Source of the DNA: Actinomycetes bacterium
GTDB taxonomy: Bacteria; Actinomycetota; Acidimicrobiia; Acidimicrobiales; Microtrichaceae
Length of the DNA stretch: 10,157 bases
Assembly (NCBI GenBank): GCA_023423475.1
Contig: JAFAFN010000262.1
Coordinates: forward strand, 1 to 10,157
Direction: 5' to 3'
Below, one piece after another: positions 1-6,222 of this stretch. The notes below the pieces were generated by a model. That model saw nothing but the letters and a program-made list of their open reading frames with translations. It had not been told where the DNA came from and did not search any database. The position numbers and the translations under genes were made by a program. The stretch's first letter is position 1, and each line of letters begins with the position of its first letter.

Positions 1-2504
1 GTGCCGGGCCAGTCCTCGAGGTGGACCGACCCGTCGCCGTGCTCACCCGCGCCGCAGAGCCCGAGGTGGATCTCCTCGGCGACGAAGGGCAGCAACGGGG
101 CGACCAGCTTGGTCAGCGTCGTGAGCACCGTGAACAGCGTGTCGAAGGCGTCGCGCCCGTCGTCGTCCAGCTCGGTCGCGTCGCCGTCGACACCCGGTGC
201 CCAGAAGCGCTCCCGCGAACGGCGGATGTACCAGTTGTTCAGGGCGTCGAGGAACGACTGGACCTCGGCGCACGCGCCGGCGATGTCGAAGTCGTCGAGA
301 CGCTCGGTCATCGACTCGACGAGCGCGCTGGTCTTCGCCAGCACGTAGCGATCGAGCAGACCCTCGGCGTCGGTCCGGAACGTCGCCCGGTAGCCGCTCG
401 CGTTCGCGTACATCGTGAAGAACGAGTAGGCGTTCCAGATCGGGTTCAGGACGAGGCGGATGACCTCGGTGAAGTCGGACGCGTCGGTCGAGATCCGCAG
501 GTCACCGCCGCGCAGGATCGGCGAGGACATCAGGTGCCACCGCAGCGCGTCGGCACCATGGGACTCGAAGACCTCTTCTGGGTCCGGGTAGTTGCGGAGC
601 TTCTTCGAGAGCTTGCGACCCTCGTGGTCGAGCACCACGCCGTGGCAGATCACGTTCGAGAACGCGGGGCGGTCGAACAGGGCACCCGAGAGCACGTGCA
701 GCGTGTAGAACCAGCCGCGGGTCTGCGCGATGTACTCGACGATGAAGTCCGCGGGAGCGTGCTCGTCGAACCACTCCCGGTTCTCGAACGGGTAGTGGAC
801 CTGGGCGAAGGGCATGGCCCCGGACTCGAACCAGCAGTCGAAGACCTCGGGCACGCGACGCATGGTGGACCGACCGGTGGGGTCGTCCGGGTTGGGGCGC
901 GTCAGCTCGTCGACGTGCGGACGGTGCAGATCGGCCGGTCGCACGCCGAAGTCACGCTCGATCTCGTCGAGCGATCCGTAGACGTCGGTGCGGGGGTAGG
1001 CAGGGTCGTCGCTGCGCCACACCGGGATCGGCGATCCCCAGAAGCGGTTGCGTGAGATCGACCAGTCGCGGGCGCCCTCGAGCCACTTGCCGAACTGACC
1101 GTCGCGCACGTGGCCGGGGATCCAGTTGATCTCCTGGTTGAGCTCGACCAGGCGGTCACGGATGGCGGTGACCTCGACGTACCACGACGACACGGCCTTG
1201 TAGATGATCGGCGTGTCGGTCCGCCAGCAGTGCGGGTAGTTGTGGTCGTAGGTGTCGTGGCGCACGACGACCCCGGCGGCCTTGAGGTCCTTGATGATCT
1301 CCGGGTTGGCGTCGAAGACGTTCTGGCCGACGTAGTCGGTGATCTCGTCGGTGAAGCGCCCCGAGTCATCGACGGGGCAGACCAGGACGATGCCGTTGGC
1401 CTCGCAGACCCGCTGGTCGTCCTCGCCGAAGCCGGGTGCCATGTGGACCACACCGGTGCCGTCGTCGTCGGTGACGTAGTCGTCGACGAGCACCCGGAAG
1501 CTGTCGGCGTGCCCGGCGAAGTAGGGGAGCAGCGGCTCGTAGCGGACGCCCGCAAGGTCGGCGCCCTTGAGGCGACCCACGACGTCGGGCTCGTCGCCGA
1601 GCTCGCCGGCGTACTTGGCGAGTGCGTTCGCGCCGATCACCACGCGGCGCCCGGCGCGAGGGCCGTCGGTGAGCTGCACCACGACGTAGTCGACGTCGGG
1701 TCCGACCGCGAGCGCCAGGTTCGACGGCAAGGTCCACGGGGTGGTGGTCCACGCCCAGATCTCGGCGCCGTCGTCCCCGACCAGTGCCTTGGGCAGCTCG
1801 GCGGCCTGCCCGCTGGCGGCGCGCACGGTGAAGGCCACCGTCAGCGCCGGGTCCTGTCGGGGCCGGGTGGCGTCGTCGAGGCGGATCTCGAAGTTCGACA
1901 GCGGGGTCTCGGCACCCCACGAGTACGGCATGACCCGGTACGCCTCGTAGATGAGGCCCTTGTCCCAGAGCTGCTGGAACGCCCAGATGACGGACTCCAT
2001 GTAGGTGGCGTCCATCGTCTTGTAGTCGTCGGAGAAGTCGACCCAGCGCGCCTGGCGGGTGACGTAGCGCTCCCACTCCTCGGTGAAGCGCATGACCGAC
2101 GCGCGGCACTCCTGGTTGAACCGGTCGATGCCGTACTGGGTGATCGCGACCCGGCCCGACACGCCGAGCTCCTTCTCGGTCTGCATCTCGGCGGGCAGCC
2201 CGTGGCAGTCCCAGCCGAAGCGGCGATCGACCCGGTGCCCGCGCATGGTCTGGTAGCGGGGCACGACGTCCTTGACGAAGCCGGTGAGCAGGTGGCCGTA
2301 GTGGGGCAGCCCGTTCGCGAAGGGCGGGCCGTCGTAGAAGACGAACTCGTCCTCGGCCGGTCGCTGCTCGACGGAGCGCTCGAAGGTCCGCTGACGCTCC
2401 CACTGGTCCAGGATCCGCCGCTCGATCGCCGGGAAGTCGGCGCGAGTGGGCACGGTCGGGTACGGCTGACCGGCGGGGTCGGGGGAGGACGTCGACGAAG
2501 ACAT
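1..2504 (-). CDS. ileS: Isoleucyl-tRNA synthetase, HYGH/eukaryote-like type, 3' end cut by window edge
   Basis: This cytoplasmic class I aminoacyl-tRNA synthetase activates isoleucine with ATP and charges tRNA-Ile. The ATG at 2504-2502 opens a frame running to the window edge: 834 complete codons, so roughly 200-250 C-terminal residues are missing compared with the usual 1,040-1,100. The HIGH signature reads HYGH at residues 68-71, inside [14 protein letters not shown]. The KMSKS loop reads KLSKK at 631-635, followed by RNYPDP. The CP1 editing domain is intact: Thr-rich WTTTPWT at 252-258 and [15 protein letters not shown], with H354 and D363 spaced like the editing His and Asp of E. coli IleRS. 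The form matches the eukaryote-like IleRS class common in actinobacteria, which is known to be poorly inhibited by mupirocin. The final residues seen (HLEDWPGT) lie in the anticodon-binding region. A weak GGAG lies about 12 nt before the ATG. No T-box leader was found. Confidence 0.97.
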   Translation of the reverse strand, partial: MSSSTSSPDPAGQPYPTVPTRADFPAIERRILDQWERQRTFERSVEQRPAEDEFVFYDGPPFANGLPHYGHLLTGFVKDVVPRYQTMRGHRVDRRFGWDCHGLPAEMQTEKELGVSGRVAITQYGIDRFNQECRASVMRFTEEWERYVTRQARWVDFSDDYKTMDATYMESVIWAFQQLWDKGLIYEAYRVMPYSWGAETPLSNFEIRLDDATRPRQDPALTVAFTVRAASGQAAELPKALVGDDGAEIWAWTTTPWTLPSNLALAVGPDVDYVVVQLTDGPRAGRRVVIGANALAKYAGELGDEPDVVGRLKGADLAGVRYEPLLPYFAGHADSFRVLVDDYVTDDDGTGVVHMAPGFGEDDQRVCEANGIVLVCPVDDSGRFTDEITDYVGQNVFDANPEIIKDLKAAGVVVRHDTYDHNYPHCWRTDTPIIYKAVSSWYVEVTAIRDRLVELNQEINWIPGHVRDGQFGKWLEGARDWSISRNRFWGSPIPVWRSDDPAYPRTDVYGSLDEIERDFGVRPADLHRPHVDELTRPNPDDPTGRSTMRRVPEVFDCWFESGAMPFAQVHYPFENREWFDEHAPADFIVEYIAQTRGWFYTLHVLSGALFDRPAFSNVICHGVVLDHEGRKLSKKLRNYPDPEEVFESHGADALRWHLMSSPILRGGDLRISTDASDFTEVIRLVLNPIWNAYSFFTMYANASGYRATFRTDAEGLLDRYVLAKTSALVESMTERLDDFDIAGACAEVQSFLDALNNWYIRRSRERFWAPGVDGDATELDDDGRDAFDTLFTVLTTLTKLVAPLLPFVAEEIHLGLCGAGEHGDGSVHLEDWPG

Positions 2505-2541
2505 GTGCGGTGTGGGCTCCGAGGGGGCGGTGGACCCGGAG

Positions 2542-2547
2542 ATCCTA
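2542..2547 (-). promoter_or_regulatory. Possible -10 element for ileS
   Basis: On the minus strand TAGGAT (fits TANNNT) lies 38 bases before the ileS ATG, which would put transcription start near 2535. No good -35 is seen at the right distance. A CTGCCG/CGGCAG hairpin (2548-2562) lies just upstream. This is a weak prediction from sequence alone. Confidence 0.25.
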
Positions 2548-2626
2548 CTGCCGGCGCGGCAGAGGCCCCTCAGCGGTTACGGACCCGCTCGGGTGTCGGC
2601 GCGGGGTCGCGGTAGGTTGCGACGCC

Positions 2627-2640
2627 GAGCGGGCCCGCTC
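2627..2640. repeat. Perfect 14-bp palindrome between ileS and the VanZ-like gene
   Basis: GAGCGGGCCCGCTC reads identically on both strands. It sits in the 179-bp divergent spacer between the ileS start (2504) and the VanZ-like start (2684). It could be an operator or a chance GC palindrome. A smaller inverted repeat, ACCCG-CT-CGGGT, lies at 2583-2594. I see no T-box and no convincing promoter for the VanZ-like gene here; TAGGTT at 2613-2618 is only a weak -10 candidate. Confidence 0.4.
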
Positions 2641-2670
2641 GCCACCGTCACGGACCGTCGGCCACATGAG

Positions 2671-2676
2671 AGGGAG
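2671..2676 (+). promoter_or_regulatory. Ribosome binding site deciding the VanZ-like start
   Basis: AGGGAG lies 7 nt before the GTG at 2684. The in-frame ATG at 2666 has no purine-rich sequence before it, so the GTG is preferred. Confidence 0.6.
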
Positions 2677-2683
2677 CGGCACG

Positions 2684-3217
2684 GTGCACGTCGCCGGCAA
2701 TCGAGTGGAGCCCGAGGTGCTCGTCGTCGCGGCCCTGGGACTGCTCGCCGCGGCGGGTGTGCTGGTGGTGCTGCGGGCCCGCGGTGTGCCGTGGGGGCGA
2801 GCAGCGGCGTGGGCGGCGCTCGTGGTGGTCTCGTCGGTGATCGCGGCGGTGTCGTTCGTGCCCGACAGCGGTCGCGACGGCCAGGGCACCTGCTCGTTCC
2901 TCGTCACGTTCCGGGTGGGCGGTCGGGTGAACCAGCCCCTGCTCAACGTGCTCATGTACGTGCCGCTCGGGGCGCTGGTCGTGATGCTGCCGCGCCGGAT
3001 GGTCACGCGCTCGTGGTCGGTGGCGGCGCTGCTCGTGGTGCCGCTCGTCGTCGAGTGGATCCAGCGGTTCCCGATCGTCGGGCGCTCGTGCGACGCCGAC
3101 GACGTGATCGGCAACTGGCTCGGCATCGTCATCGGCGTGCTGATCGGCGCGATCTGCATCGCCGTGGCGCGCCGTGGCTCTTCGAGCTCGATGTCCCAGC
3201 GGTCCAGGCAGTCCTGA
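2684..3217 (+). CDS. VanZ-like family integral membrane protein
   Basis: The product is a 177-residue polytopic membrane protein. Hydrophobic segments lie at about residues 11-31, 38-58, 87-104, 112-128 and 143-163. VanZ-family signatures are present: NVLMYVPLGAL at 88-98, an E124-x-x-Q127 pair in the following helix, and R134-S-C-D-A-D-D-V-I-G-N-W-L-G at 134-147, the most diagnostic stretch. The founding member, enterococcal VanZ, gives low-level teicoplanin resistance, but most family members are uncharacterised and nothing here links this gene to resistance. The start is the GTG at 2684 with a good Shine-Dalgarno; an ATG at 2666 would add six residues. The last 12 residues (Ser-rich, from S166) are encoded by a near-exact copy of the 3' end of the neighbouring zinc-ribbon gene read on the opposite strand, so this tail is probably acquired and not part of the family fold. 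It converges with the zinc-ribbon gene, leaving 13 bp between stops. Confidence 0.85.
   Translation: MHVAGNRVEPEVLVVAALGLLAAAGVLVVLRARGVPWGRAAAWAALVVVSSVIAAVSFVPDSGRDGQGTCSFLVTFRVGGRVNQPLLNVLMYVPLGALVVMLPRRMVTRSWSVAALLVVPLVVEWIQRFPIVGRSCDADDVIGNWLGIVIGVLIGAICIAVARRGSSSSMSQRSRQS
3181..3215. repeat. Direct repeat, copy 1 (end of VanZ-like gene)
   Basis: These 35 bases match 3234-3268 with one mismatch (g at 3207, a at 3260), a period of 53 bp. Extending left by three bases adds one further mismatch: ctc at 3178-3180 against cta at 3231-3233. This copy supplies the C-terminal codons of the VanZ-like gene. The matching copy encodes the end of the minus-strand zinc-ribbon protein, so copy 1 is probably the derived one. 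Confidence 0.9.
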
Positions 3218-3230
3218 CTCCCGCCACGAG

Positions 3231-3449
3231 CTATTCGAGCTCGATGTCCCAGCGGTCCAAGCAGTCCTCGCAGCGGTAGGCGACGATGTCGCCGACCCGG
3301 TAGCCGGTGGGGCTGTCGGGGTCGGCGAACGACAGCAGGTGGCACGTGCCGCCGCAGTCGACGCAGGTGATCGTGGCGGGAGCGACGACGGGGCCGTCCT
3401 CGGTGGCGCCCTCGTCGAAGGGAGCGTCGGCGGCGAAGGGGTCGGACAT
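3231..3449 (-). CDS. Small Cys4 zinc-ribbon protein, function unknown
   Basis: This is a 72-residue protein with no family I can name. It has an acidic, disordered-looking N-terminus (about 1-24), then C29-V-D-C32 and C60-E-D-C63. These are two CxxC knuckles about 28 residues apart, the pattern of a zinc ribbon; an extra C36 follows the first knuckle. The C-terminus is DRWDIELE. Its ATG (3449-3447) shares one base with the TGA of the upstream phosphoesterase gene (TGATG), so it is probably translated by coupling as the last gene of the Nudix operon. Zinc binding is inferred from the Cys spacing; a partner or nucleic-acid role is possible but not shown. The segment encoding its last residues is duplicated 53 bp further on, in the VanZ-like gene. 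Confidence 0.8.
   Translation of the reverse strand: MSDPFAADAPFDEGATEDGPVVAPATITCVDCGGTCHLLSFADPDSPTGYRVGDIVAYRCEDCLDRWDIELE
3234..3268. repeat. Direct repeat, copy 2 (3' end of zinc-ribbon gene)
   Basis: This is the second copy of the 35-bp repeat. Read on the minus strand it encodes the D-C-L-D-R-W-D-I-E-L-E end of the zinc-ribbon protein, just before its TAG stop at 3233-3231. It contains the second Cys of the CEDC knuckle. It is likely the ancestral copy because it lies in a coherent domain. Confidence 0.9.
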
Positions 3450-5092
3450 CAGTTCTCCGGTGCGGTCGTGGTGGTCGTGTCGAGGCTGTCGGGCTCGACA
3501 GTCGTCGTGGTCACCGAGTCCGGATCGAGGTCCTGCATCTCCTCGAGGGACGGCTCGTACGCGCCGTCGTCGGAGATGTCGTCCGCGGTGTCGTCCATCC
3601 GCTCCCGGATGAGGATCCTGTTCAGCACGAAGTCGCCGTCGGCGCCCTGCAGCTTGATCTGGTCGACGGCGACCAGCTGGTCGTCGACGTAGCGGAGCAG
3701 CTGGAACTCGAACGGGTTGTCGCCCTCGGTGAGCAGATCGCCGACCCCCGTCGCTCCGGATGAACCGACGACCGAGATCACGGTGCCGTCGATCACCTCG
3801 AGCTGCGTCCGGTGGATGTGCCCGGCGACGACGGTCGGGACCTTGCCGTACACCGGCCGTGCCTGGACCGGGTTGTGCACCATGAGGAGGTCGGGCTGCT
3901 CGGACTCGACGAGCTCGGTCGTCGAGTCGAACTGCGCCCGGTAGGTGGCGTTGATCTCGTCCTTGGGGATCTTGCGCAGCGCCGTCTCGGTCGGATCCTC
4001 GATGCCGAGGACCTTGATGCCCTCGATGTCGACGGTGTCGCCGTCGAGCAGGATCACGTCGTCGTTGCGGGCGAGGGTCGCCCGGACCGCGGCGCTGTCG
4101 TGGTTGCCGGCGACCAGGTAGTACGGCATGTCGAAGTCGTCGAAGAGGTCGAGGAACGCCGTCTCGGGCTCGAAGCCGAACGAGGTGATGTCGCCGGTGT
4201 CGAGCACGGCGTCCACGTCGAAGTCCATCGCCAGGTCACGGACGAGCGCGAGGCCGATGGTGTTCAGGTGCAGGTCCGAGACGTGCAGCAGGACGACCTC
4301 GCCGTCGGAGCGCTCGATCTCGCCGGTGAGCGCGGTCGAGTAGAGGCCGGCGATCTTCGCGGAGAGCACCTTCACCCGGGAGTCGACCGAGCCGAAGCGG
4401 GTCTCGAGGCTGCCGACCCTGGTCAGCAGCTCGCGCGCCGAGCCGAGCTGACCCACGAGCTCGGGGGAGTCCTCGAACGCGTCCGCGTCATAGGTGAGGC
4501 CCGCCGGCAGCAGCAGCGCCACGATGGTGAGCGACCCGATGCCGGCGCCGGCGAGCACCCGGCGGACGCTGCGCGTCCCGGGGAAGGCGAGTGCCGCGCC
4601 ACCACCGACGGCCAGGCTCAGGAGCACGAGGGTGATCGCGAGCTTCGCCACCGCCGGACCGATGTCGTCGCGGACCGCTTCCTCGATCACCGGGAGGGGG
4701 TCGCTGAGGTCGACCGGCGCCTCGCCCTCCTGCGGGCGGATCGCGTCGACGACATCGACCTCCTGCAGCTCGAGGCGCAGGTCGACCGGTGCGGTGTGCG
4801 TGGACGCGCGGATGGCACCGACCGGCGGTACGGCGAGCTCGGTGCGGCCGTGCAGCGCCGGGCGGAAGCTCGCATCGACGGTGCCCGGCCCCAGCTTGGC
4901 GGTCGGACCGAAGAGCAGCGGCACGACCACGAGGGTCCAGGCGACCACCCACAGCGCCAGCACGACCTTGGAGCGACCGGCGCGTCGGGCGAGTCGCCGG
5001 ACGCGCTCGCCCGACGACTCGGCGGGAGCGTCGACCGGGTGCTCGTCGCGAGGTCCTTCCTCGGTCGGAGCGCCCGGTCCCTCGTCGTTCAC
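3449..5092 (-). CDS. Membrane-anchored calcineurin-like metallophosphoesterase, probably extracytoplasmic
   Basis: This 547-residue protein has a two-metal phosphoesterase domain at about 264-480. The motifs appear in order: D273-L-H275, G300-D301, G329-N-H-D332, H406 (MVHNP) and G424-H-I-H427. Three hydrophobic helices precede it, at about 43-62, 148-170 and 178-199. Arg-rich stretches before the first helix (RVRRLARRAGR) and between the second and third (TRSVRR) obey the positive-inside rule, placing the 70-147 loop and the whole catalytic domain outside the membrane. An acidic linker and a Thr-rich tail (528-547) end the protein, as in many exported actinobacterial proteins. The frame is open as far as 5377, but residues upstream of the GTG at 5092 are Arg/Pro-rich shadow of the Nudix gene. 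That GTG overlaps the Nudix stop (GTGA), implying coupled translation. The substrate is unknown: a nucleotide, a phospholipid headgroup or a phosphoprotein are all possible. Confidence 0.88.
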   Translation of the reverse strand: MNDEGPGAPTEEGPRDEHPVDAPAESSGERVRRLARRAGRSKVVLALWVVAWTLVVVPLLFGPTAKLGPGTVDASFRPALHGRTELAVPPVGAIRASTHTAPVDLRLELQEVDVVDAIRPQEGEAPVDLSDPLPVIEEAVRDDIGPAVAKLAITLVLLSLAVGGGAALAFPGTRSVRRVLAGAGIGSLTIVALLLPAGLTYDADAFEDSPELVGQLGSARELLTRVGSLETRFGSVDSRVKVLSAKIAGLYSTALTGEIERSDGEVVLLHVSDLHLNTIGLALVRDLAMDFDVDAVLDTGDITSFGFEPETAFLDLFDDFDMPYYLVAGNHDSAAVRATLARNDDVILLDGDTVDIEGIKVLGIEDPTETALRKIPKDEINATYRAQFDSTTELVESEQPDLLMVHNPVQARPVYGKVPTVVAGHIHRTQLEVIDGTVISVVGSSGATGVGDLLTEGDNPFEFQLLRYVDDQLVAVDQIKLQGADGDFVLNRILIRERMDDTADDISDDGAYEPSLEEMQDLDPDSVTTTTVEPDSLDTTTTTAPEN

Positions 5093-5802
5093 GGCCGACG
5101 CTCGTAGGTCCAGGTGGGGCCCATCGACAGCCGGTGGCGAGGACCGTCGCCGGCCGGCTCGCCGGAGTCGTAGCCGCGGTCGCCGTGGTACATGGCGACC
5201 ACCAGGTCGTCCTGGAAGGCGATACGGGTCGAGAAGTGCTCGACGACCTGCGAGCCGGAGGTCGCCGATGCGACATCGGAGTGCTCGCGCAGCTGGCGGA
5301 GCGAGATGAAGGTCGGCGGTGTGAGGCTGACCTCGCCGGCGTCGCGTAGGGCGAGCATCTCGTCGGGGCGGCGCCACTGGTACTCACGGATCTCGCCGTC
5401 GTCGACGACCACCTCGCCCGCATCGTCGGGCACCGCTGCGACGAAGAACGCCGTGGTGAAGCGGCGAGGGCTCTCCGGCGGGGGAGTCCAGTGCGACCAG
5501 CGGCGCAGCAACCGCACATCGAGCGCGAGTCCGGCTTCTTCCTGCGCCTCTCGCACGGCGGCGCGCAGCGCTGCCTGCTCGAGGTCGTCGCCGTCCGGAG
5601 GGTGGTCCTCGGGGTCGATGCGTCCGCCGGGGAACACCCAGGTCCCGCCCGCGAAGCTCAGATCCCTGTCCCGACGCAACATGAGCGCCTCGACGCCCTC
5701 GGTGCCGTCGCGCACGACGAGCACGGTCGCTGCGGGGATGGCTTCGGGGTCCCACCACGACGGTGGCGGAGTCGCCTCGGCAAGGTGGTCGTGGGAGCTC
5801 AC
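5089..5802 (-). CDS. Nudix hydrolase with insertion in the Nudix box
   Basis: This is a 237-residue soluble protein predicted to cleave a nucleoside diphosphate linked to another moiety, using divalent metal. The core catalytic signature is R84-E-A-Q-E-E-A-G-L92, matching REUXEEXGU. The leading part, WVFPGGRID at 55-63, is separated from it by an acidic insert (about 64-78), so the classic G-x5-E-x7 spacing is stretched. That layout resembles NUDT19/CoA-diphosphatase-like Nudix proteins, but the substrate cannot be read from sequence. The N-terminal strand PAATVLVVRDG and LMLRRDRDLSFAGG fit the Nudix fold. An extra region after about 150 extends beyond a minimal Nudix domain. The start is a GTG at 5802, with no clear Shine-Dalgarno; an upstream ATG is out of frame and stops after four codons. 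It heads the three-gene operon, its TGA overlapping the next GTG. Confidence 0.9.
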   Translation of the reverse strand: MSSHDHLAEATPPPSWWDPEAIPAATVLVVRDGTEGVEALMLRRDRDLSFAGGTWVFPGGRIDPEDHPPDGDDLEQAALRAAVREAQEEAGLALDVRLLRRWSHWTPPPESPRRFTTAFFVAAVPDDAGEVVVDDGEIREYQWRRPDEMLALRDAGEVSLTPPTFISLRQLREHSDVASATSGSQVVEHFSTRIAFQDDLVVAMYHGDRGYDSGEPAGDGPRHRLSMGPTWTYERRP

Positions 5803-5808
5803 ACTCGG

Positions 5809-5814
5809 ACCATA
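5809..5814 (-). promoter_or_regulatory. Possible -10 element giving a leaderless Nudix-operon mRNA
   Basis: TATGGT (fits TANNNT) ends 6 bases before the GTG start at 5802. Initiation about 7 nt downstream would fall on the start codon itself, so the transcript could be leaderless; this agrees with the missing Shine-Dalgarno. No recognisable -35 is seen. Low confidence. Confidence 0.3.
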
Positions 5815-5820
5815 CCGCCG

Positions 5821-5890
5821 GTCGGCGGCACCCGGTCGGGCGTCGCCGACGGGCCCTGCGGCCCTGATCGACCACCGCGCGTGGTGATCA
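5821..5890. other. Inverted repeats in the nudix-nrdA divergent spacer
   Basis: Three inverted repeats are packed here. GTCGGCG (5821-5827) pairs with CGCCGAC (5844-5850). GGGCC (5851-5855) pairs with GGCCC (5860-5864). TGATC-g-ACCAC (5865-5875) pairs with GTGGT-GATCA (5881-5890), with a one-base bulge. They lie upstream of both divergent genes. The third, with 10 paired bases, is the best candidate operator. No gene is seen in 5803-6222. Confidence 0.45.
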
Positions 5891-5987
5891 CGACGTCACT
5901 CCGCGCGATCTCGACGGCGCGATCCGCACCCCGGCGCGGGATCAGGGAAAACCTCGCGAAAAGTCCCGTCACAGGTCACTGATAGCG

Positions 5988-6017
5988 TTGACAGCCTCGT
6001 AGTTACGCGACTGTAAT
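5988..6017 (+). promoter_or_regulatory. nrdAB promoter (-35 TTGACA, -10 TGTAAT)
   Basis: A perfect -35 hexamer, TTGACA at 5988-5993, is followed after 18 bp by TGTAAT at 6012-6017, which matches five of six bases of TATAAT. Transcription would begin near 6024, leaving a leader of about 200 nt before nrdA. The -10 overlaps GTAATTAC (6013-6020), a palindromic octamer whose near-copy GTAGTTAC lies at 5999-6006. Confidence 0.7.
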
Positions 6018-6029
6018 TACACCCCTGCA

Positions 6030-6045
6030 CCCCAACATGTGGTGG
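6030..6045 (+). promoter_or_regulatory. NrdR box 1
   Basis: CCCCAACATGTGGTGG follows the 16-bp NrdR consensus acaCwAtATaTwgtgt at the core C4, A6, A8-T9, T11 and GTG13-15. It lies just after the predicted transcription start, where bound NrdR would block polymerase. Its centre is 32 bp from that of box 2. NrdR is the ATP/dATP-sensing repressor of ribonucleotide reductase genes. Confidence 0.8.
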
Positions 6046-6061
6046 TGCGGGGGTGGAGACA

Positions 6062-6077
6062 CCACCACATCTGGTGA
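6062..6077 (+). promoter_or_regulatory. NrdR box 2
   Basis: CCACCACATCTGGTGA keeps the same core positions as box 1: C4, A6, A8-T9, T11 and GTG13-15. The boxes are separated by 16 bp (about three helical turns centre to centre), the spacing known for paired NrdR sites. The pairing makes chance occurrence unlikely. Confidence 0.8.
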
Positions 6078-6137
6078 TCGGGCGAGCCGGGTGTGAATGG
6101 TGACCGTTCGACGCAGGGACCGTGCGCCGAGTGCTCC

Positions 6138-6181
6138 ATCCAACGTGCGGAACCGCCGTCCGGCAGCTCCGCACGGTGGAT
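6138..6181 (+). other. Strong hairpin in the nrdA 5' leader
   Basis: ATCCA (6138-6142) pairs with TGGAT (6177-6181). After one A-G mismatch, CGTGCGGA (6144-6151) pairs perfectly with TCCGCACG (6168-6175). After a small internal loop, GCC (6155-6157) pairs with GGC (6162-6164) around a GTCC loop. It ends 41 nt before the nrdA start. No T-run follows, so it is not a classic terminator. Confidence 0.65.
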
Positions 6182-6212
6182 CAGTCGGACTTCAGCAGAC
6201 GGACAGAGGATC

Positions 6213-6218
6213 GGGGAA
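6213..6218 (+). promoter_or_regulatory. Purine-rich ribosome binding site before the nrdA GTG
   Basis: GGGGAA lies 4 nt before the GTG at 6223, and AGAGGA (6205-6210) lies 12 nt before it. The earlier in-frame ATG at 6097 lacks such a site and would add 42 Arg/Pro-rich residues foreign to the family. Confidence 0.5.
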
Positions 6219-6222
6219 CACG

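Noticed and set aside
2505..2683. T-box riboswitch before ileS
   Set aside because: Actinobacterial ileS genes often carry one, but no T-box consensus (GGTGGNACCGCG-like) was found on the minus strand, and the spacer is only 179 bp.
2684..3217. Glycopeptide resistance gene vanZ
   Set aside because: Only family-level resemblance; there is no van cluster around it, and most VanZ-like proteins have no known role in resistance.
5093..5377. N-terminal 95-residue extension of the phosphoesterase
   Set aside because: It lies wholly within the Nudix gene in another frame and is Arg/Pro-rich shadow sequence; the GTG at 5092 overlaps the Nudix stop as expected in an operon.
5896..6174. 92-codon minus-strand frame in the nudix-nrdA spacer
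   Set aside because: It covers the promoter, NrdR boxes and leader hairpin, has no recognisable motif and no Shine-Dalgarno.
6097..6222. ATG at 6097 as the nrdA start
   Set aside because: The 42 extra residues are Arg/Pro-rich and unlike the NrdA family, they would be encoded by the hairpin region, and the GTG at 6223 has a better placed purine-rich site.
6090..6222. Cobalamin riboswitch before the reductase
   Set aside because: No B12-box-like conserved core was seen, and the downstream enzyme is the oxygen-dependent NrdAB, not B12-dependent NrdJ.
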